Assembly: GCA_025462645.1 (NCBI GenBank)
Contig: JAOAPB010000001.1
Location: 1 to 64,000, forward strand
Length of the DNA: 64,000 bases
Direction: 5' to 3'
DNA from: Edaphobacter sp.
GTDB taxonomy: Bacteria > Acidobacteriota > Terriglobia > Terriglobales > Acidobacteriaceae
Position 1 is the first letter of the stretch. Every line of letters begins with the position of its first letter. The notes below the pieces were generated by a model. It searched no databases. It saw nothing but the letters and a program-made list of their open reading frames with translations, and was not told where the DNA came from. The translations under genes and the position numbers were made by a program. Positions 10,644 to 20,408 of this stretch are shown here, in pieces.

Positions 10644-12035
10644 TTACCAGATGTAAGTGCCAACTGCTCCAGCATTCAGAGAGGTGCTGGCTACGTTACC
10701 CTGATAGCGAATATTGAAGGCTTGAGAGGCGCTTCCGGTATTCGAGACGATGAGTACCCTCTTGCCATCAGGCGTCTTGAACGCGACGTTCGGCAACGTC
10801 TCCAGATCGTTCGAGCCTATGTGAATAGAGCCAGGACGAACGAACTTCGACGCATGCGCGATGGTGTAGTAGGCGAGGTTGCGAGTGAAGTTGTCGCCGT
10901 CGATGGTAATGGCGCCCTGACAGCCGGTGCAGCCGCCATCATTGGTATGGGGGCCAAAGTTCGGATCGGCGGCAAGGTTCCAGAGCAGCACGTTTTTGCT
11001 CCAGTTGCGCGTAACCCCAATGACGATCTTTGCCACCGGCTTACTTATGTTCATCGCCGGGCTACCGCTGTGATCGGACACCGACTGCTCCGTGAAATAC
11101 AGATTCTTCTTCGGGAAGGCATCGTGCACCTGGGTCAGTGCGTCGACGGTACCTCCGTATAGATGAAACCCAGTTCCGTCTACGTACTTATTCGCCGCGG
11201 GGTCCTTCAGAATGGAGAGCGGATAGGCCGGATGGTCGAGGTTGTGATCGTATAAGACGATCTTGGTCTTGATGCCGGCCCTTTGAAATGCAGGCCCGAG
11301 GTCATTCTTGATGAAGTCGTCCAGCTCCGACTCGAGCATCAACATGCTGGGCGTATTCTTCTCGTTCAGCGGCTCATTCTGGACAGTGAGGGTATCGATA
11401 TTAATGCCCTCGGCCTTCATCCCCTGAATATATTTAACGAAATAAGTAGCATAGGCGCCGAAGTATTCAGGCTTCAGAACACCGCCTCTGGCTACACCGG
11501 TCGTCTTCATCCACAACGGAGCAGACCACGGGGATGCAAGTATTCCAATCTTCGGATTAATGGCCAGGATCTGCTTGAGAACAGGGATGACATCAGCACG
11601 GTCCGGATCGAGGCTGAACTTCGCCATGGGGAGATCGGTTTGACCCTCTGGCAGATCGTCATAGGAGTAGACGTGGTCGTTCATGTCGGAGGCGCCGATG
11701 CTTACTCGTATATAGCTGGTTCCGATATTGTTGCCGTCCACAGCGAATAGATCCTGCAGGAGGGCCGCACGCTTCGCGGGGTCCATCTTCATAATCAACT
11801 GCGCGCTCCCACCAGTCAGCGCAAATCCAAAGCCATCCAAAGATTGATAGGTCTTGGTGTCATCGACATCGATGATCAAGTTGCCGGCAGGAGACCGCGT
11901 GAAAGAAGTAGGGGGCGTCTGCAACTGAAAGAGAGCAGACCGATCGGGATTCGTTAACCAGAGAGAGACGTCTCCTTGCGCATACGACGGCAATGGAGCC
12001 AGCGTTAGGACAAGCAGCAAAAGGAAGTTCATCAT
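10644..12035 (-). CDS. glycoside hydrolase family 30 (glucosylceramidase / endo-beta-1,6-glucanase-like)
   Basis: QSLDGFGFALTGGSAQLI, TVQNEPL (acid/base), LYFTEQSVS (nucleophile region); start approximate. Confidence 0.87.
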   Translation of the reverse strand: MMNFLLLLVLTLAPLPSYAQGDVSLWLTNPDRSALFQLQTPPTSFTRSPAGNLIIDVDDTKTYQSLDGFGFALTGGSAQLIMKMDPAKRAALLQDLFAVDGNNIGTSYIRVSIGASDMNDHVYSYDDLPEGQTDLPMAKFSLDPDRADVIPVLKQILAINPKIGILASPWSAPLWMKTTGVARGGVLKPEYFGAYATYFVKYIQGMKAEGINIDTLTVQNEPLNEKNTPSMLMLESELDDFIKNDLGPAFQRAGIKTKIVLYDHNLDHPAYPLSILKDPAANKYVDGTGFHLYGGTVDALTQVHDAFPKKNLYFTEQSVSDHSGSPAMNISKPVAKIVIGVTRNWSKNVLLWNLAADPNFGPHTNDGGCTGCQGAITIDGDNFTRNLAYYTIAHASKFVRPGSIHIGSNDLETLPNVAFKTPDGKRVLIVSNTGSASQAFNIRYQGNVASTSLNAGAVGTYIW

Positions 12036-12113
12036 CTTTGTGTTCACTGAATCTCCTGACTGATTACTTCTACGGATTCGACATCTCATTGCGCTATTGG
12101 AGCCGTCTTACGA

Positions 12114-13337
12114 TCACTGCGACGCTGACACAGGCTTCAAGCCAAGCGCCGTAAGATATCCGGCATTCACGTGGCAGTGTTGGAGCTGAATGTTTTCAAG
12201 AAAGCCCGCGAAAGCCTTGTCGATGGTCTGCTGATCGGGCCTCATCTTCAGACGCTCTTCAACGTGTCCCGTGCCGCGCGGCAGCTTGGCGAAGGCGACG
12301 ATCTGATCCCAGCCGGTGGGCAGCGCAATCGTGACAACGGCTGACGTCTTCTCCATCTTCTTGTATGGCCAGAAGGCCCAGCTGATGTCGTTCTTTTCGA
12401 GAAGGGCAACAAACTGCGCGATCCACTCGTCGGTATTTTCACCCGACTCTCCCATCCAGAGGGGAACGTTATAGCGGTCGCGAAAGTCGAGGTACTGGCG
12501 GATAACAGACTCGTCGGTTTTGCTCCAGTACTTGTGGAAGGTGTAGGCGGTATTGCTGTCGAAGGGAGGACCGAAGACGGCGAAGTTAGAGTCCCACTGC
12601 GCCCCTCCGAGGAAGAAGATATGGTGGGTATCGATCTGACGAACAGCAGTGGTCAGCTTCTTATAGAGTGGCTCCAGCTTGACGTTGAGAGGAGCAAGCG
12701 CAGGATAGTGAGGGATCGGCTCGTTCAGCAGGTCGTACCCGAGCACGGTTGGGTTGTCTTTGTAGTGGCGCGCGAGGCGCTGCCAGATAGCGATGAGATG
12801 TGCCTGCTCCTGCGGGCTGTCGTAGAGCCAGGGATAGCCGTCGCTGTCGTCGATGTTCGCGCCGGTCTGTCCGCCCGGAGCGGCGTGCAGATCGAGAACG
12901 ACGTAGAGACCCTCCTGTCGGCTCCACTGGATGACCCGGTCCAGCAGCTGGAAGCCCTCGGAGTTTTCCGCCTCAAAGAACTTATAGTGCAGCGGGATGC
13001 GGATGGAGTTGAAGCCTGCCTCGTGGAGCAGGTGTATGTCCTGCCGCGTGACATAGCTCTCGCGATACTGATGCCAGAAGGTCGCAGCCTTGTCCGGCCC
13101 AAGCAGCTCCGTCACCAGGCCTTCGATCTCGCGAGCTGACTGAGGGCCGCCCTCAAAGGTCCACATGTAGCCCTCCGGCACCATCCAGTTGCCCAGATTG
13201 GTTGCGCGGAGATGAAGCGCCTTGCCGCTGCCGTCGACGATCTCCTTCTGCCGGGTGTGGGCAAACTGAGCAAATAGATTCAACGGCAGCAGACATAGGG
13301 ACAAGGCGGTGAGACAAAGCAGACGACGAAGTGGCAT
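12114..13337 (-). CDS. glycoside hydrolase family 5 (cellulase/exo-glucanase-like)
   Basis: FNSIRIPLHYKFF, VVLDLHAAPGGQ, YDLLNEPIPH, WMGESGENTDEW; start at MPLRRLLCLTALSLCLLPLNLFAQ signal peptide. Confidence 0.88.
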   Translation of the reverse strand: MPLRRLLCLTALSLCLLPLNLFAQFAHTRQKEIVDGSGKALHLRATNLGNWMVPEGYMWTFEGGPQSAREIEGLVTELLGPDKAATFWHQYRESYVTRQDIHLLHEAGFNSIRIPLHYKFFEAENSEGFQLLDRVIQWSRQEGLYVVLDLHAAPGGQTGANIDDSDGYPWLYDSPQEQAHLIAIWQRLARHYKDNPTVLGYDLLNEPIPHYPALAPLNVKLEPLYKKLTTAVRQIDTHHIFFLGGAQWDSNFAVFGPPFDSNTAYTFHKYWSKTDESVIRQYLDFRDRYNVPLWMGESGENTDEWIAQFVALLEKNDISWAFWPYKKMEKTSAVVTIALPTGWDQIVAFAKLPRGTGHVEERLKMRPDQQTIDKAFAGFLENIQLQHCHVNAGYLTALGLKPVSASQ

Positions 13338-13380
13338 CGATTGATCCTCTATCTTGCAAGCTCCTGCGCGCGGCATCCTT

Positions 13381-15714
13381 CTACGGCAAGACTGTGAATG
13401 TAGTGTGCTCCGTAGCCGAAGAGTCGACGCCAACCCACAGGTCGAAGGGGCCGGGCTCAATCGACCAGCGATGAGTCTGGGGACTCCAGAAGCCGAGATC
13501 ATGCGTATCGAGCAGGAGCGCTACGGTCTGCTTCTCTCCGGGTCGAAGGCTTACACGGCGGAAGGCCTTCAGTTCGCGTACAGGACGTGACGCGCTGCCG
13601 GACCGCTGATGCGTGTAAAGCTGTACAACCTGATCGCCAGCGAGGGACCCAGTGTTCTCCAGTTCAATCGAGACGGTCAGGGAAGACCCGGATTTAACTG
13701 AAGCCGCAGTGTTCTTGAGTCCATCCACCTTGAAGGTGGTATAGCTAAGCCCATAGCCGAAGGGATAGAGCGGCGCGCTGGAGTTATCCCAGTAGCGGGT
13801 GTCCATCGCATCTGGAATCTGGGTTAGATTGTGCGCATAGTAGAGGGGGACCTGACCAACATCGCGCGGCCAGGTGATGGGAAGTTTGCCGCCTGGATTC
13901 GCGTCGCCGAAGAGCAGATTCGCAATCGCGTTGCCGCCCTCGGTGCCTGGATACCAGGCATCCAGAATCGCGGGAACATGCTGCGAGGCCCAGGTGATAT
14001 TCAAAGGACGACCGTTCATCAGCACGAGCACGACCGGCTTGCCTGTGGCCACCGCGGCCTCGAGCAACTCCTGCTGACGGCCGGGAAGAGTGAGCGTGGA
14101 ACGCGAGGCGCGCTCGCCGCTCATCGTCTGCGCCTCTCCCAGAACGAGCACGGCCACCTGCGATTGTTTGACGAGAGCGATGGCGTGGGCGAACTCTGCA
14201 TCGCGCTCTGCATCCGTCTTAAGCACGGGCTTTGGGCTGGGGAATTGTCCATCGAAGATCGACGGCTGCACCCGCTCGATCTCAACTCCCTTTGCCGATG
14301 AGACGGTTGTGCCGGAGGGAAAACGCTTGCGGATACCTTCGAGCACGGTAACCGAATCCGCGGGGTGCCCCGCCAGGCTCCAGGAACCCATGATGTCCGG
14401 CTTCGAGTCGGCGAGTGGGCCGATTACGGCGATCGACGAGAGCGACTTACTGAGCGGAAGCACGCCGCCTTCGTTGCGAAGCAGAACGGCGCTTCGCTCT
14501 GCGGCCTTTCTTGCCGCATCACGTTGCGCGGTCGTCACAAGCTCCGTCTCCGCCCGCGACGGCGCGACATACGGATTCTTAAAGAGCCCGAGGCGGTACT
14601 TCATCCTCAGGATGCGGCGCACCGCCTCATCGATAGTGGCCTGTTGCACCACCCCCTGCTTGACCGCCTTCGGCAGCTCATCGCGATAGACATGGCTCGT
14701 CATCTCCATGTCGACGCCTGCATTCACGGCACGAGTGGCGGCATCTTCCGGCCCGGACGCAAAGCCATGCGTCGTCAGACTACGTATCGACTCCCAATCG
14801 CTTACCACGAAGCCTTTGAACTTCCACTTGTCCCTCAGCACGTCGTGGAGCAGAAAGTTATTACCTGTAGCTGGCACGCCGTTGAGGTCCATGTACGCCG
14901 TCATCAGCGAGCCTGAGCCTGCACGGACAGCCGCCTCGAACGGCGGCAGGTATACGTTCCACAACTGTTCCTCCGAGATGTTGGAGGAATCGTAGTCGCG
15001 TCCACCCTCGGCTACTCCGTAGCCCGCAAAGTGTTTTACGCATGCCAGGATGTGCTCCGGGCTACCGAGCGTATCCCCCTGAAAGCCGCGAACCTGAGCC
15101 TCTGCCATCCGCGAGCCAAGATACGGATCTTCTCCGGCGCCTTCCATGATGCGTCCCCATCGCGGGTCACGCGCAATATCCACCATCGGCGCGAAGGTCC
15201 AGTTGATTCCGACTGCGCTGGCCTCCTTCGCGGCCATCTTCTGGGCCTCCTCCGCTTGGGCCGGGTCCCACGATGCCGCGAGCGCGAGCGGCACCGGATA
15301 GATGGTCCGGAAGCCGTGGATGACGTCGAACCCAAAGATCAGAGGGATATGCAGCCGCCCCTTTTCGACGGCGAGATGCTGTAGACGGTTGATCTCTTTC
15401 GCATCGGTAATAAAAAGGAACGAGCCGACCTGGCCTTTCAGAATGAGCTCGTCTCGAGGGACGTCCTCCTTTTGATTGAGAGCGACCTGGCTCATCTGCC
15501 CTATCTTCTCTTCGAGCGTCATCTTCTGAAGCAGGTCATTCACAAAACGATCTGCCGCTGCATCGCCCTGACGGTTCTCCTGTGACGAAGGTTGCATCTG
15601 CGCTGCTAACGGCCCCAGGAGGAGGGTACCTGACAGAATAAGTGGCAGACTGCCGATGACAAACCGACGTACCAAGGGACGTGAAGGAAAGCGAAGAGAC
15701 ATCAGAAGCTCCAA
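13381..15714 (-). CDS. bglX: glycoside hydrolase family 3 beta-glucosidase (BglX-like)
   Basis: LEEKIGQMSQ, LACVKHFAGYGVAEGGRDYDSSNIS, GFVVSDWESI, fibronectin-III-like C-terminus. Confidence 0.92.
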   Translation of the reverse strand: MELLMSLRFPSRPLVRRFVIGSLPLILSGTLLLGPLAAQMQPSSQENRQGDAAADRFVNDLLQKMTLEEKIGQMSQVALNQKEDVPRDELILKGQVGSFLFITDAKEINRLQHLAVEKGRLHIPLIFGFDVIHGFRTIYPVPLALAASWDPAQAEEAQKMAAKEASAVGINWTFAPMVDIARDPRWGRIMEGAGEDPYLGSRMAEAQVRGFQGDTLGSPEHILACVKHFAGYGVAEGGRDYDSSNISEEQLWNVYLPPFEAAVRAGSGSLMTAYMDLNGVPATGNNFLLHDVLRDKWKFKGFVVSDWESIRSLTTHGFASGPEDAATRAVNAGVDMEMTSHVYRDELPKAVKQGVVQQATIDEAVRRILRMKYRLGLFKNPYVAPSRAETELVTTAQRDAARKAAERSAVLLRNEGGVLPLSKSLSSIAVIGPLADSKPDIMGSWSLAGHPADSVTVLEGIRKRFPSGTTVSSAKGVEIERVQPSIFDGQFPSPKPVLKTDAERDAEFAHAIALVKQSQVAVLVLGEAQTMSGERASRSTLTLPGRQQELLEAAVATGKPVVLVLMNGRPLNITWASQHVPAILDAWYPGTEGGNAIANLLFGDANPGGKLPITWPRDVGQVPLYYAHNLTQIPDAMDTRYWDNSSAPLYPFGYGLSYTTFKVDGLKNTAASVKSGSSLTVSIELENTGSLAGDQVVQLYTHQRSGSASRPVRELKAFRRVSLRPGEKQTVALLLDTHDLGFWSPQTHRWSIEPGPFDLWVGVDSSATEHTTFTVLP

Positions 15715-15833
15715 GTTGCGGTTGTTTGCCCGAAGACACCGTGAAAAGAACGCAGCGCAAGCATTTAAGTTGACCAGACCTCTTGGCTGTCCGAGGAGAG
15801 GTTTTCATGGATATAGCGGCCGCACAAGTTTAG

Positions 15834-15845
15834 ACAAACGTTTGT
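15834..15845. promoter_or_regulatory. candidate LacI-family operator ACAAACGTTTGT in the GH3/LacI divergent intergenic region
   Basis: Perfect 12-nt palindrome with central CG, between the GH3 start (15714) and the LacI start (16027). A 12-nt palindrome alone is common in 64 kb; position gives the support. Confidence 0.5.
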
Positions 15846-16026
15846 TCTTTTGTCCAGCAAGTAGATCAACGGAGTAGTCGAGATAGGATATGCATGATAC
15901 CGAGAGACTAATAGGATTTATCCGAGAGCGACTACAAAGAGTGAACTGCATTTGAACCAACGTCTATTGTTATTGTTATTCTTTTAGCAACGCTATTCCA
16001 GATCAGGTTCGGACATCGACGTCAGC

Positions 16027-17091
16027 ATGAAAAAACCGGCCTCGTCTTCCTCACACAACACACGACCGACCAATCTCAAGATGTTGGCGGCATACCTCAA
16101 CCTCAGCCCGTCAACGATCTCCTTCGTGCTCAACGATTCGCCGGGCCGTTCTATTCCGATGGCAACACGCGACCGCGTCAAAGCCGCCGCCGCGAAGTTC
16201 AACTACCAGCCCAGCATGATCGCCCGTACCCTTCAGGGCAAGCGTATGCAGACGATCGGTGTCCTGCTGCCGGAGCTTGGCGAGGGGTATCACTCCCAGG
16301 TATTGAGTGGCGTTGGGGACCTCCTCATACGAGAGGGCTACTTCTACTTCACGGTCCATCACAGGCACAAGCAGGAGCTCATTTCTGCCTACCCCGATCT
16401 TCTGCGATCGCGCGGCGTCGACGGCATCCTGGCCATCGACACGCATCTGGACTCGCCTCTCCCGCTGCCCACGGTGCTCGTTGCCGGCCATACGACTCTG
16501 CCTGGGGTCACGAATGTGATCCTCGATCACCAGCGCGCTGCGAAGCTGGCAATCCATCATCTCTATGAACTCGGTCACCGCAAGATCGCCTTTATGCAGG
16601 GCCAGCCATTCAGCTCCGACTCCGATGTCCGTTGGACTGCAACACTGGAGTCGGCCCACGAACTCGGCCTCGAGGTAAGCGAAGAGCTGACCGTTCACCT
16701 TGAGAAAGACTCTCATTCGCCCGAGATCAGCTACCCCGGTATCCGCAGGCTTATCCGGAGCCACCGGCACTTTACCGCAGTTCTCTGCTTCAACGACGTC
16801 TCGGCGATGGGCAGTATCCGCGCGCTGCACGAGGCTGGCCTCCACGTGCCGGCAGATGTATCGGTCCTCGGGTTCGACGACATTCAATCTGCGGCATTTC
16901 AGGTTCCCAGCCTATCGACCATCCGGCAGCCCCTACAAAAGATGGGCAGCACAGCCGCCCAGATGCTGCTGAAGAAGCTCGCAGGCAAGACTACGCCGGA
17001 CCTCGTCCACGTAGCTCCAGAGCTCGTTGTTCGCGAGTCCACGGCTCCCGCCAGCTCAAAGCCACCAAAGAAACACACAAAGGCAAATTAA
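16027..17091 (+). CDS. LacI-family transcriptional regulator
   Basis: HTH (MLAAYLNLSPSTISFVLNDSPG), periplasmic-binding-like ligand domain, VSVLGFDDIQSA. Confidence 0.92.
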   Translation: MKKPASSSSHNTRPTNLKMLAAYLNLSPSTISFVLNDSPGRSIPMATRDRVKAAAAKFNYQPSMIARTLQGKRMQTIGVLLPELGEGYHSQVLSGVGDLLIREGYFYFTVHHRHKQELISAYPDLLRSRGVDGILAIDTHLDSPLPLPTVLVAGHTTLPGVTNVILDHQRAAKLAIHHLYELGHRKIAFMQGQPFSSDSDVRWTATLESAHELGLEVSEELTVHLEKDSHSPEISYPGIRRLIRSHRHFTAVLCFNDVSAMGSIRALHEAGLHVPADVSVLGFDDIQSAAFQVPSLSTIRQPLQKMGSTAAQMLLKKLAGKTTPDLVHVAPELVVRESTAPASSKPPKKHTKAN

Positions 17092-17139
17092 GCGGTTTTA
17101 GTTGGCATAGCCTTAAGCGGTTTTTAGTTGGCATAGTCG
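17089..17139. repeat. tandem duplication of a ~25-bp unit TTAAGCGGTTTT(T)AGTTGGCATAG, overlapping the lacI stop codon
   Basis: taagcggttttagttggcatagcc ttaagcggtttttagttggcatag read directly. Confidence 0.9.
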
Positions 17140-17307
17140 TCTTGTTCTCCCACCCCCCAAAACCTCGTCATCCCGCCGGAGACGGCGTACTATGCCGATG
17201 CATGGCAGAATCCCAGCACTTCGAATTTGTCTTGAACTGTATCCATATCTATCGCCCTTCCGATTTTTCCAAGACGATCCCACATGGTTAGGAGCATCCT
17301 TCACACC

Positions 17308-17751
17308 ATGAGCGACCAAACCAAATCCCGCCTCTCCACTATTATTCCCTGTCTCCGCTACCGCGACGCCCTTGTCGCCATCGACTGGCTCGTCCGCGCC
17401 TTCGGCTTCGAAAAGCAAGCCGTCTACATGGGACCGAACGACACCGTCGCCCACGCCCAACTCACTCTGGGCAATGGGATGATCATGCTCGGCTCGGTCG
17501 ACAACGGTACCGAACACAGCAAATTGATGGCTCAGCCAGATGAGATCGGTCTCCGCGAGACGCAGAGCTCCTACCTCGTCGTCACCGACGCCGACGCCGT
17601 CTACGCCACGGCCAAAGTAGCCGACGCTGCCATCGTCATCGATATCGCAGACATGGACTACGGCGGCCGCGCCTTCACCTGCCGCGACCTTGAAGGACAC
17701 CTCTGGAGCATAGGAACTTACGATCCCTGGCACGTCGAACCAAAGCCCTAG
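17308..17751 (+). CDS. VOC/glyoxalase-like family protein
   Basis: LSTIIPCLRYRDALVAIDWLVRAFGFEK...CRDLEGHLWSIGTYDPW. Confidence 0.85.
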   Translation: MSDQTKSRLSTIIPCLRYRDALVAIDWLVRAFGFEKQAVYMGPNDTVAHAQLTLGNGMIMLGSVDNGTEHSKLMAQPDEIGLRETQSSYLVVTDADAVYATAKVADAAIVIDIADMDYGGRAFTCRDLEGHLWSIGTYDPWHVEPKP

Positions 17752-17784
17752 CGCCACCCCCCGCCCTTCTGATACCGTCTCGGC

Positions 17785-18270
17785 ATGGACCTCAATCCGT
17801 ACGCAAAGTTCCTTGACGGTCAGGAGCCTATCCCTGTCCTCACGACAACCGTCGATCTGCTGCGCGGTCTCACGGCCCCGTTATCCTCGGCCCAGATCGA
17901 TCGCCAGCCAGCGCCCGGCAAGTGGAGCATCCGTGAGATAGTCTCCCACCTGGCCGACTGCGAGATCGTCTTCAGCTTTCGCCTTCGCCAAACCCTCAGC
18001 GAAGCGCACTCCATCATCCAGCCCTTCGATCAGGACCGCTGGGCCGACCGTTACGCCGCGTACAACTTCGAGTTTGCTATGGAGACCTTCCAGGCTACCC
18101 GCAACTGGAACCTGAGACTCCTCACCACCATCTCCGAAGAGGACCGCCATCATCCCACCACCCACCCGGAGCGCGGAACCATGACCTTCTGGACCATCGT
18201 TGAAACCATGGCCGGCCATGACATCAATCACTTACGACAAATCGAACACCTCGCCTCCGCAGGCACCTAA
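17785..18270 (+). CDS. DinB-like family protein
   Basis: PAPGKWSIREIVSHLADCEI...AGHDINHLRQIEHL. Confidence 0.85.
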   Translation: MDLNPYAKFLDGQEPIPVLTTTVDLLRGLTAPLSSAQIDRQPAPGKWSIREIVSHLADCEIVFSFRLRQTLSEAHSIIQPFDQDRWADRYAAYNFEFAMETFQATRNWNLRLLTTISEEDRHHPTTHPERGTMTFWTIVETMAGHDINHLRQIEHLASAGT

Positions 18271-18315
18271 CATAACGAGAGGCGTTTCCAAAGCCTGAGA
18301 GCACCTGCAACCGGT

Positions 18316-18924
18316 TTACTCCAGAGCCTCATTTACGTCGCGTACAAGGTTCCGCAGATAGCTCCGTTTATTCAAAAGCGCAACCATCGCGTCCCTAATC
18401 GTGGCCTTACCGGCTGCATCACCGGAGTCCACCGCGGCATCCCACCGGGTCCAAAGCTCTTCCAGCTCCGCCTGCGTCTCCACCATCTTCGCGTCAAACG
18501 TATCTTTGGCTGTCATCAGGTCCCGGCGCAACTCCGGCTCATCCTCACCCATCTGCTTGGCAGCCCGCATCTCCTGAAGCTGCATGTTCAGCTCGAAGAC
18601 CTCCTCGAGCAGCTCCGGAGGAACAACCTGCTTCTTCTCCGTGCCTGTGGCGCGCGCCGTGTCGGTCGCAGCCTTGGACTGCTCCTCCAGCTCCACCCCT
18701 TCGAGCTTCAGCAGATACTGCGTCCGCAGGATCGGATCCTTGAGCGTACGGTAAGCATCGTTCAACTGCGAAGACTGAGCCAATGCCGCCTCCTGCTCCG
18801 CGACAGGCTTAGAGGCGAACCGGTCCGGGTGCAGCTTGCGGGAGAGCACATAGAAGTGTTTCTCAAGAGAAGCAGTATCAAGCGCGAGCTTGGACGGAAG
18901 AGAAAAAACCTCGAAGTAGTTCAT
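18316..18924 (-). CDS. hscB: Fe-S cluster co-chaperone HscB
   Basis: J-domain with LHPDRF and HscB C-terminal helical domain; near the isc genes. Confidence 0.85.
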   Translation of the reverse strand: MNYFEVFSLPSKLALDTASLEKHFYVLSRKLHPDRFASKPVAEQEAALAQSSQLNDAYRTLKDPILRTQYLLKLEGVELEEQSKAATDTARATGTEKKQVVPPELLEEVFELNMQLQEMRAAKQMGEDEPELRRDLMTAKDTFDAKMVETQAELEELWTRWDAAVDSGDAAGKATIRDAMVALLNKRSYLRNLVRDVNEALE

Positions 18925-18949
18925 CGACTTCTATTGTAGAGGGGCACCG

Positions 18950-19291
18950 TTAGAAAGGGCCGTGCGTCTTCACATTCGCGATCACCGCTTCGAGGGGAGC
19001 TGTTTGTTTTTTGTATGCGGCCAGAATGCAGACTTTATCCGTGCCGCACCTGTTGCGTTCAGCGGGAAAGGCCTGCTGCGACTCACCGAGTTCGCCGCGC
19101 ACGCCCATACCGACAAACTGCGTGGCAATCTCGAAGTACGCGGTCATACGAGCATCGGCCTGCAGCAGTGACGGCGTGCGGCAGACCGTGCGCTCAGTAG
19201 CGGTATGGACCTTGGCGCAGTTAATTGGGGATGCCGCATGTGCGGCAAGCGAAGAGGCAAAGAGGGCTATCGCCAAACGGATCTTGATCAC
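18950..19291 (-). CDS. LprI/DUF1311-like secreted protein
   Basis: Signal peptide then SPINCAKVHTATERTVCRTPSLLQADARMTAYFE. Confidence 0.7.
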   Translation of the reverse strand: MIKIRLAIALFASSLAAHAASPINCAKVHTATERTVCRTPSLLQADARMTAYFEIATQFVGMGVRGELGESQQAFPAERNRCGTDKVCILAAYKKQTAPLEAVIANVKTHGPF

Positions 19292-19338
19292 AACCCATTA
19301 AATAACAACTGGAAATAAAGTTGGCACCAATCGATTGT

Positions 19339-19836
19339 TTACGCAGTAAAGCTAGACCCACACCCGCAGCTCTTGGTCGAGTTCGGATTGATGAAGTTGA
19401 AGCCCTGCCGCATCAGCGTCTCTTCAAAGTCGAGCACCATGCCATGCAGGTAGATGAAGCTCTTCGGGTCGACGAAGATGCGAACCGGCGCTCCATTCGT
19501 AGCGTCGCCGACCGTCGCGATCCCGGCACCGAAGGCATACACCCGATCCCGCTCGCGAGGCTGCGTATCGAACCGTATGTTATAGCTCAGCCCCGAACAT
19601 CCACCGCCCTGAATCCCAACCCGCAGCCCACCCTGCTCTGGCGAGACACTCTCCTTCGCCATGGCGATGCGAATCCGCTTCAGAGCCTTCTCGGTAATTT
19701 GAATGCCCTTCTGGGAGGGCTCCTGCCCCTCAGCCGTCAACACATTCATCCCGGCCAGCGGGTCCTTCGCATGACCGGCGGGTGCCGCTGCCTGTGCAGC
19801 CCTGTCCGTCTCGGTTTGTAGACTCACCATCGCCAT
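19339..19836 (-). CDS. iscA: iron-sulfur assembly scaffold, IscA/HesB family
   Basis: GLRVGIQGGGCSGLSYNIRF...FINPNSTKSCGCGSSF. Confidence 0.92.
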   Translation of the reverse strand: MAMVSLQTETDRAAQAAAPAGHAKDPLAGMNVLTAEGQEPSQKGIQITEKALKRIRIAMAKESVSPEQGGLRVGIQGGGCSGLSYNIRFDTQPRERDRVYAFGAGIATVGDATNGAPVRIFVDPKSFIYLHGMVLDFEETLMRQGFNFINPNSTKSCGCGSSFTA

Positions 19837-19930
19837 GATCGTATTCCCTGCCACTGACAAAACACGGTAGCGATGCGACTGGTTCCGCGCCGCTACCGTT
19901 GTTGTACTTCCTACTAACTGTTGGCCGAAC

Positions 19931-20353
19931 TTAGTGAGCAACGGCAACAGCAGCCGCTTCCGTCTCGCCGACGCTGTTCTTCTTCTTCCAGTCGCCAATC
20001 GCCGCGCGGATCGCATCCTCTGCAAGCACCGAGCAATGAATCTTAACCGGAGGAAGCGCAAGCTCCTTCACAATGTCCGTGTTCGAGATAGCAAGTGCTT
20101 CGGCAACCGTCTTGCCCTTCACCCACTCCGTAGCGAGCGAGGAAGAAGCGATCGCCGAACCGCAACCGAAGGTCTTGAACTTGGCATCTTCGATCACCTG
20201 CGTCTCGGGGTTCACCTTGATCTGCAGCCGCATCACGTCGCCACACTCTGGCGCGCCTACCAGACCTGTGCCAACCTCCGTCGAGCTCTTGTCCATCTGC
20301 CCAACGTTCCGAGGATTGTTGTAGTGGTCAATCACCTTATCGCTATATGCCAT
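19931..20353 (-). CDS. iscU: Fe-S scaffold protein IscU
   Basis: YSDKVIDHYNNPRNVGQMD...FKTFGCGSAIASSS...KIHCSVLAEDAI. Confidence 0.95.
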   Translation of the reverse strand: MAYSDKVIDHYNNPRNVGQMDKSSTEVGTGLVGAPECGDVMRLQIKVNPETQVIEDAKFKTFGCGSAIASSSLATEWVKGKTVAEALAISNTDIVKELALPPVKIHCSVLAEDAIRAAIGDWKKKNSVGETEAAAVAVAH

Positions 20354-20408
20354 GTCATTTCTCCTATTTCTCTGATGCCAATACCAATCTCTTTTTGCTT
20401 CTCAAGCT

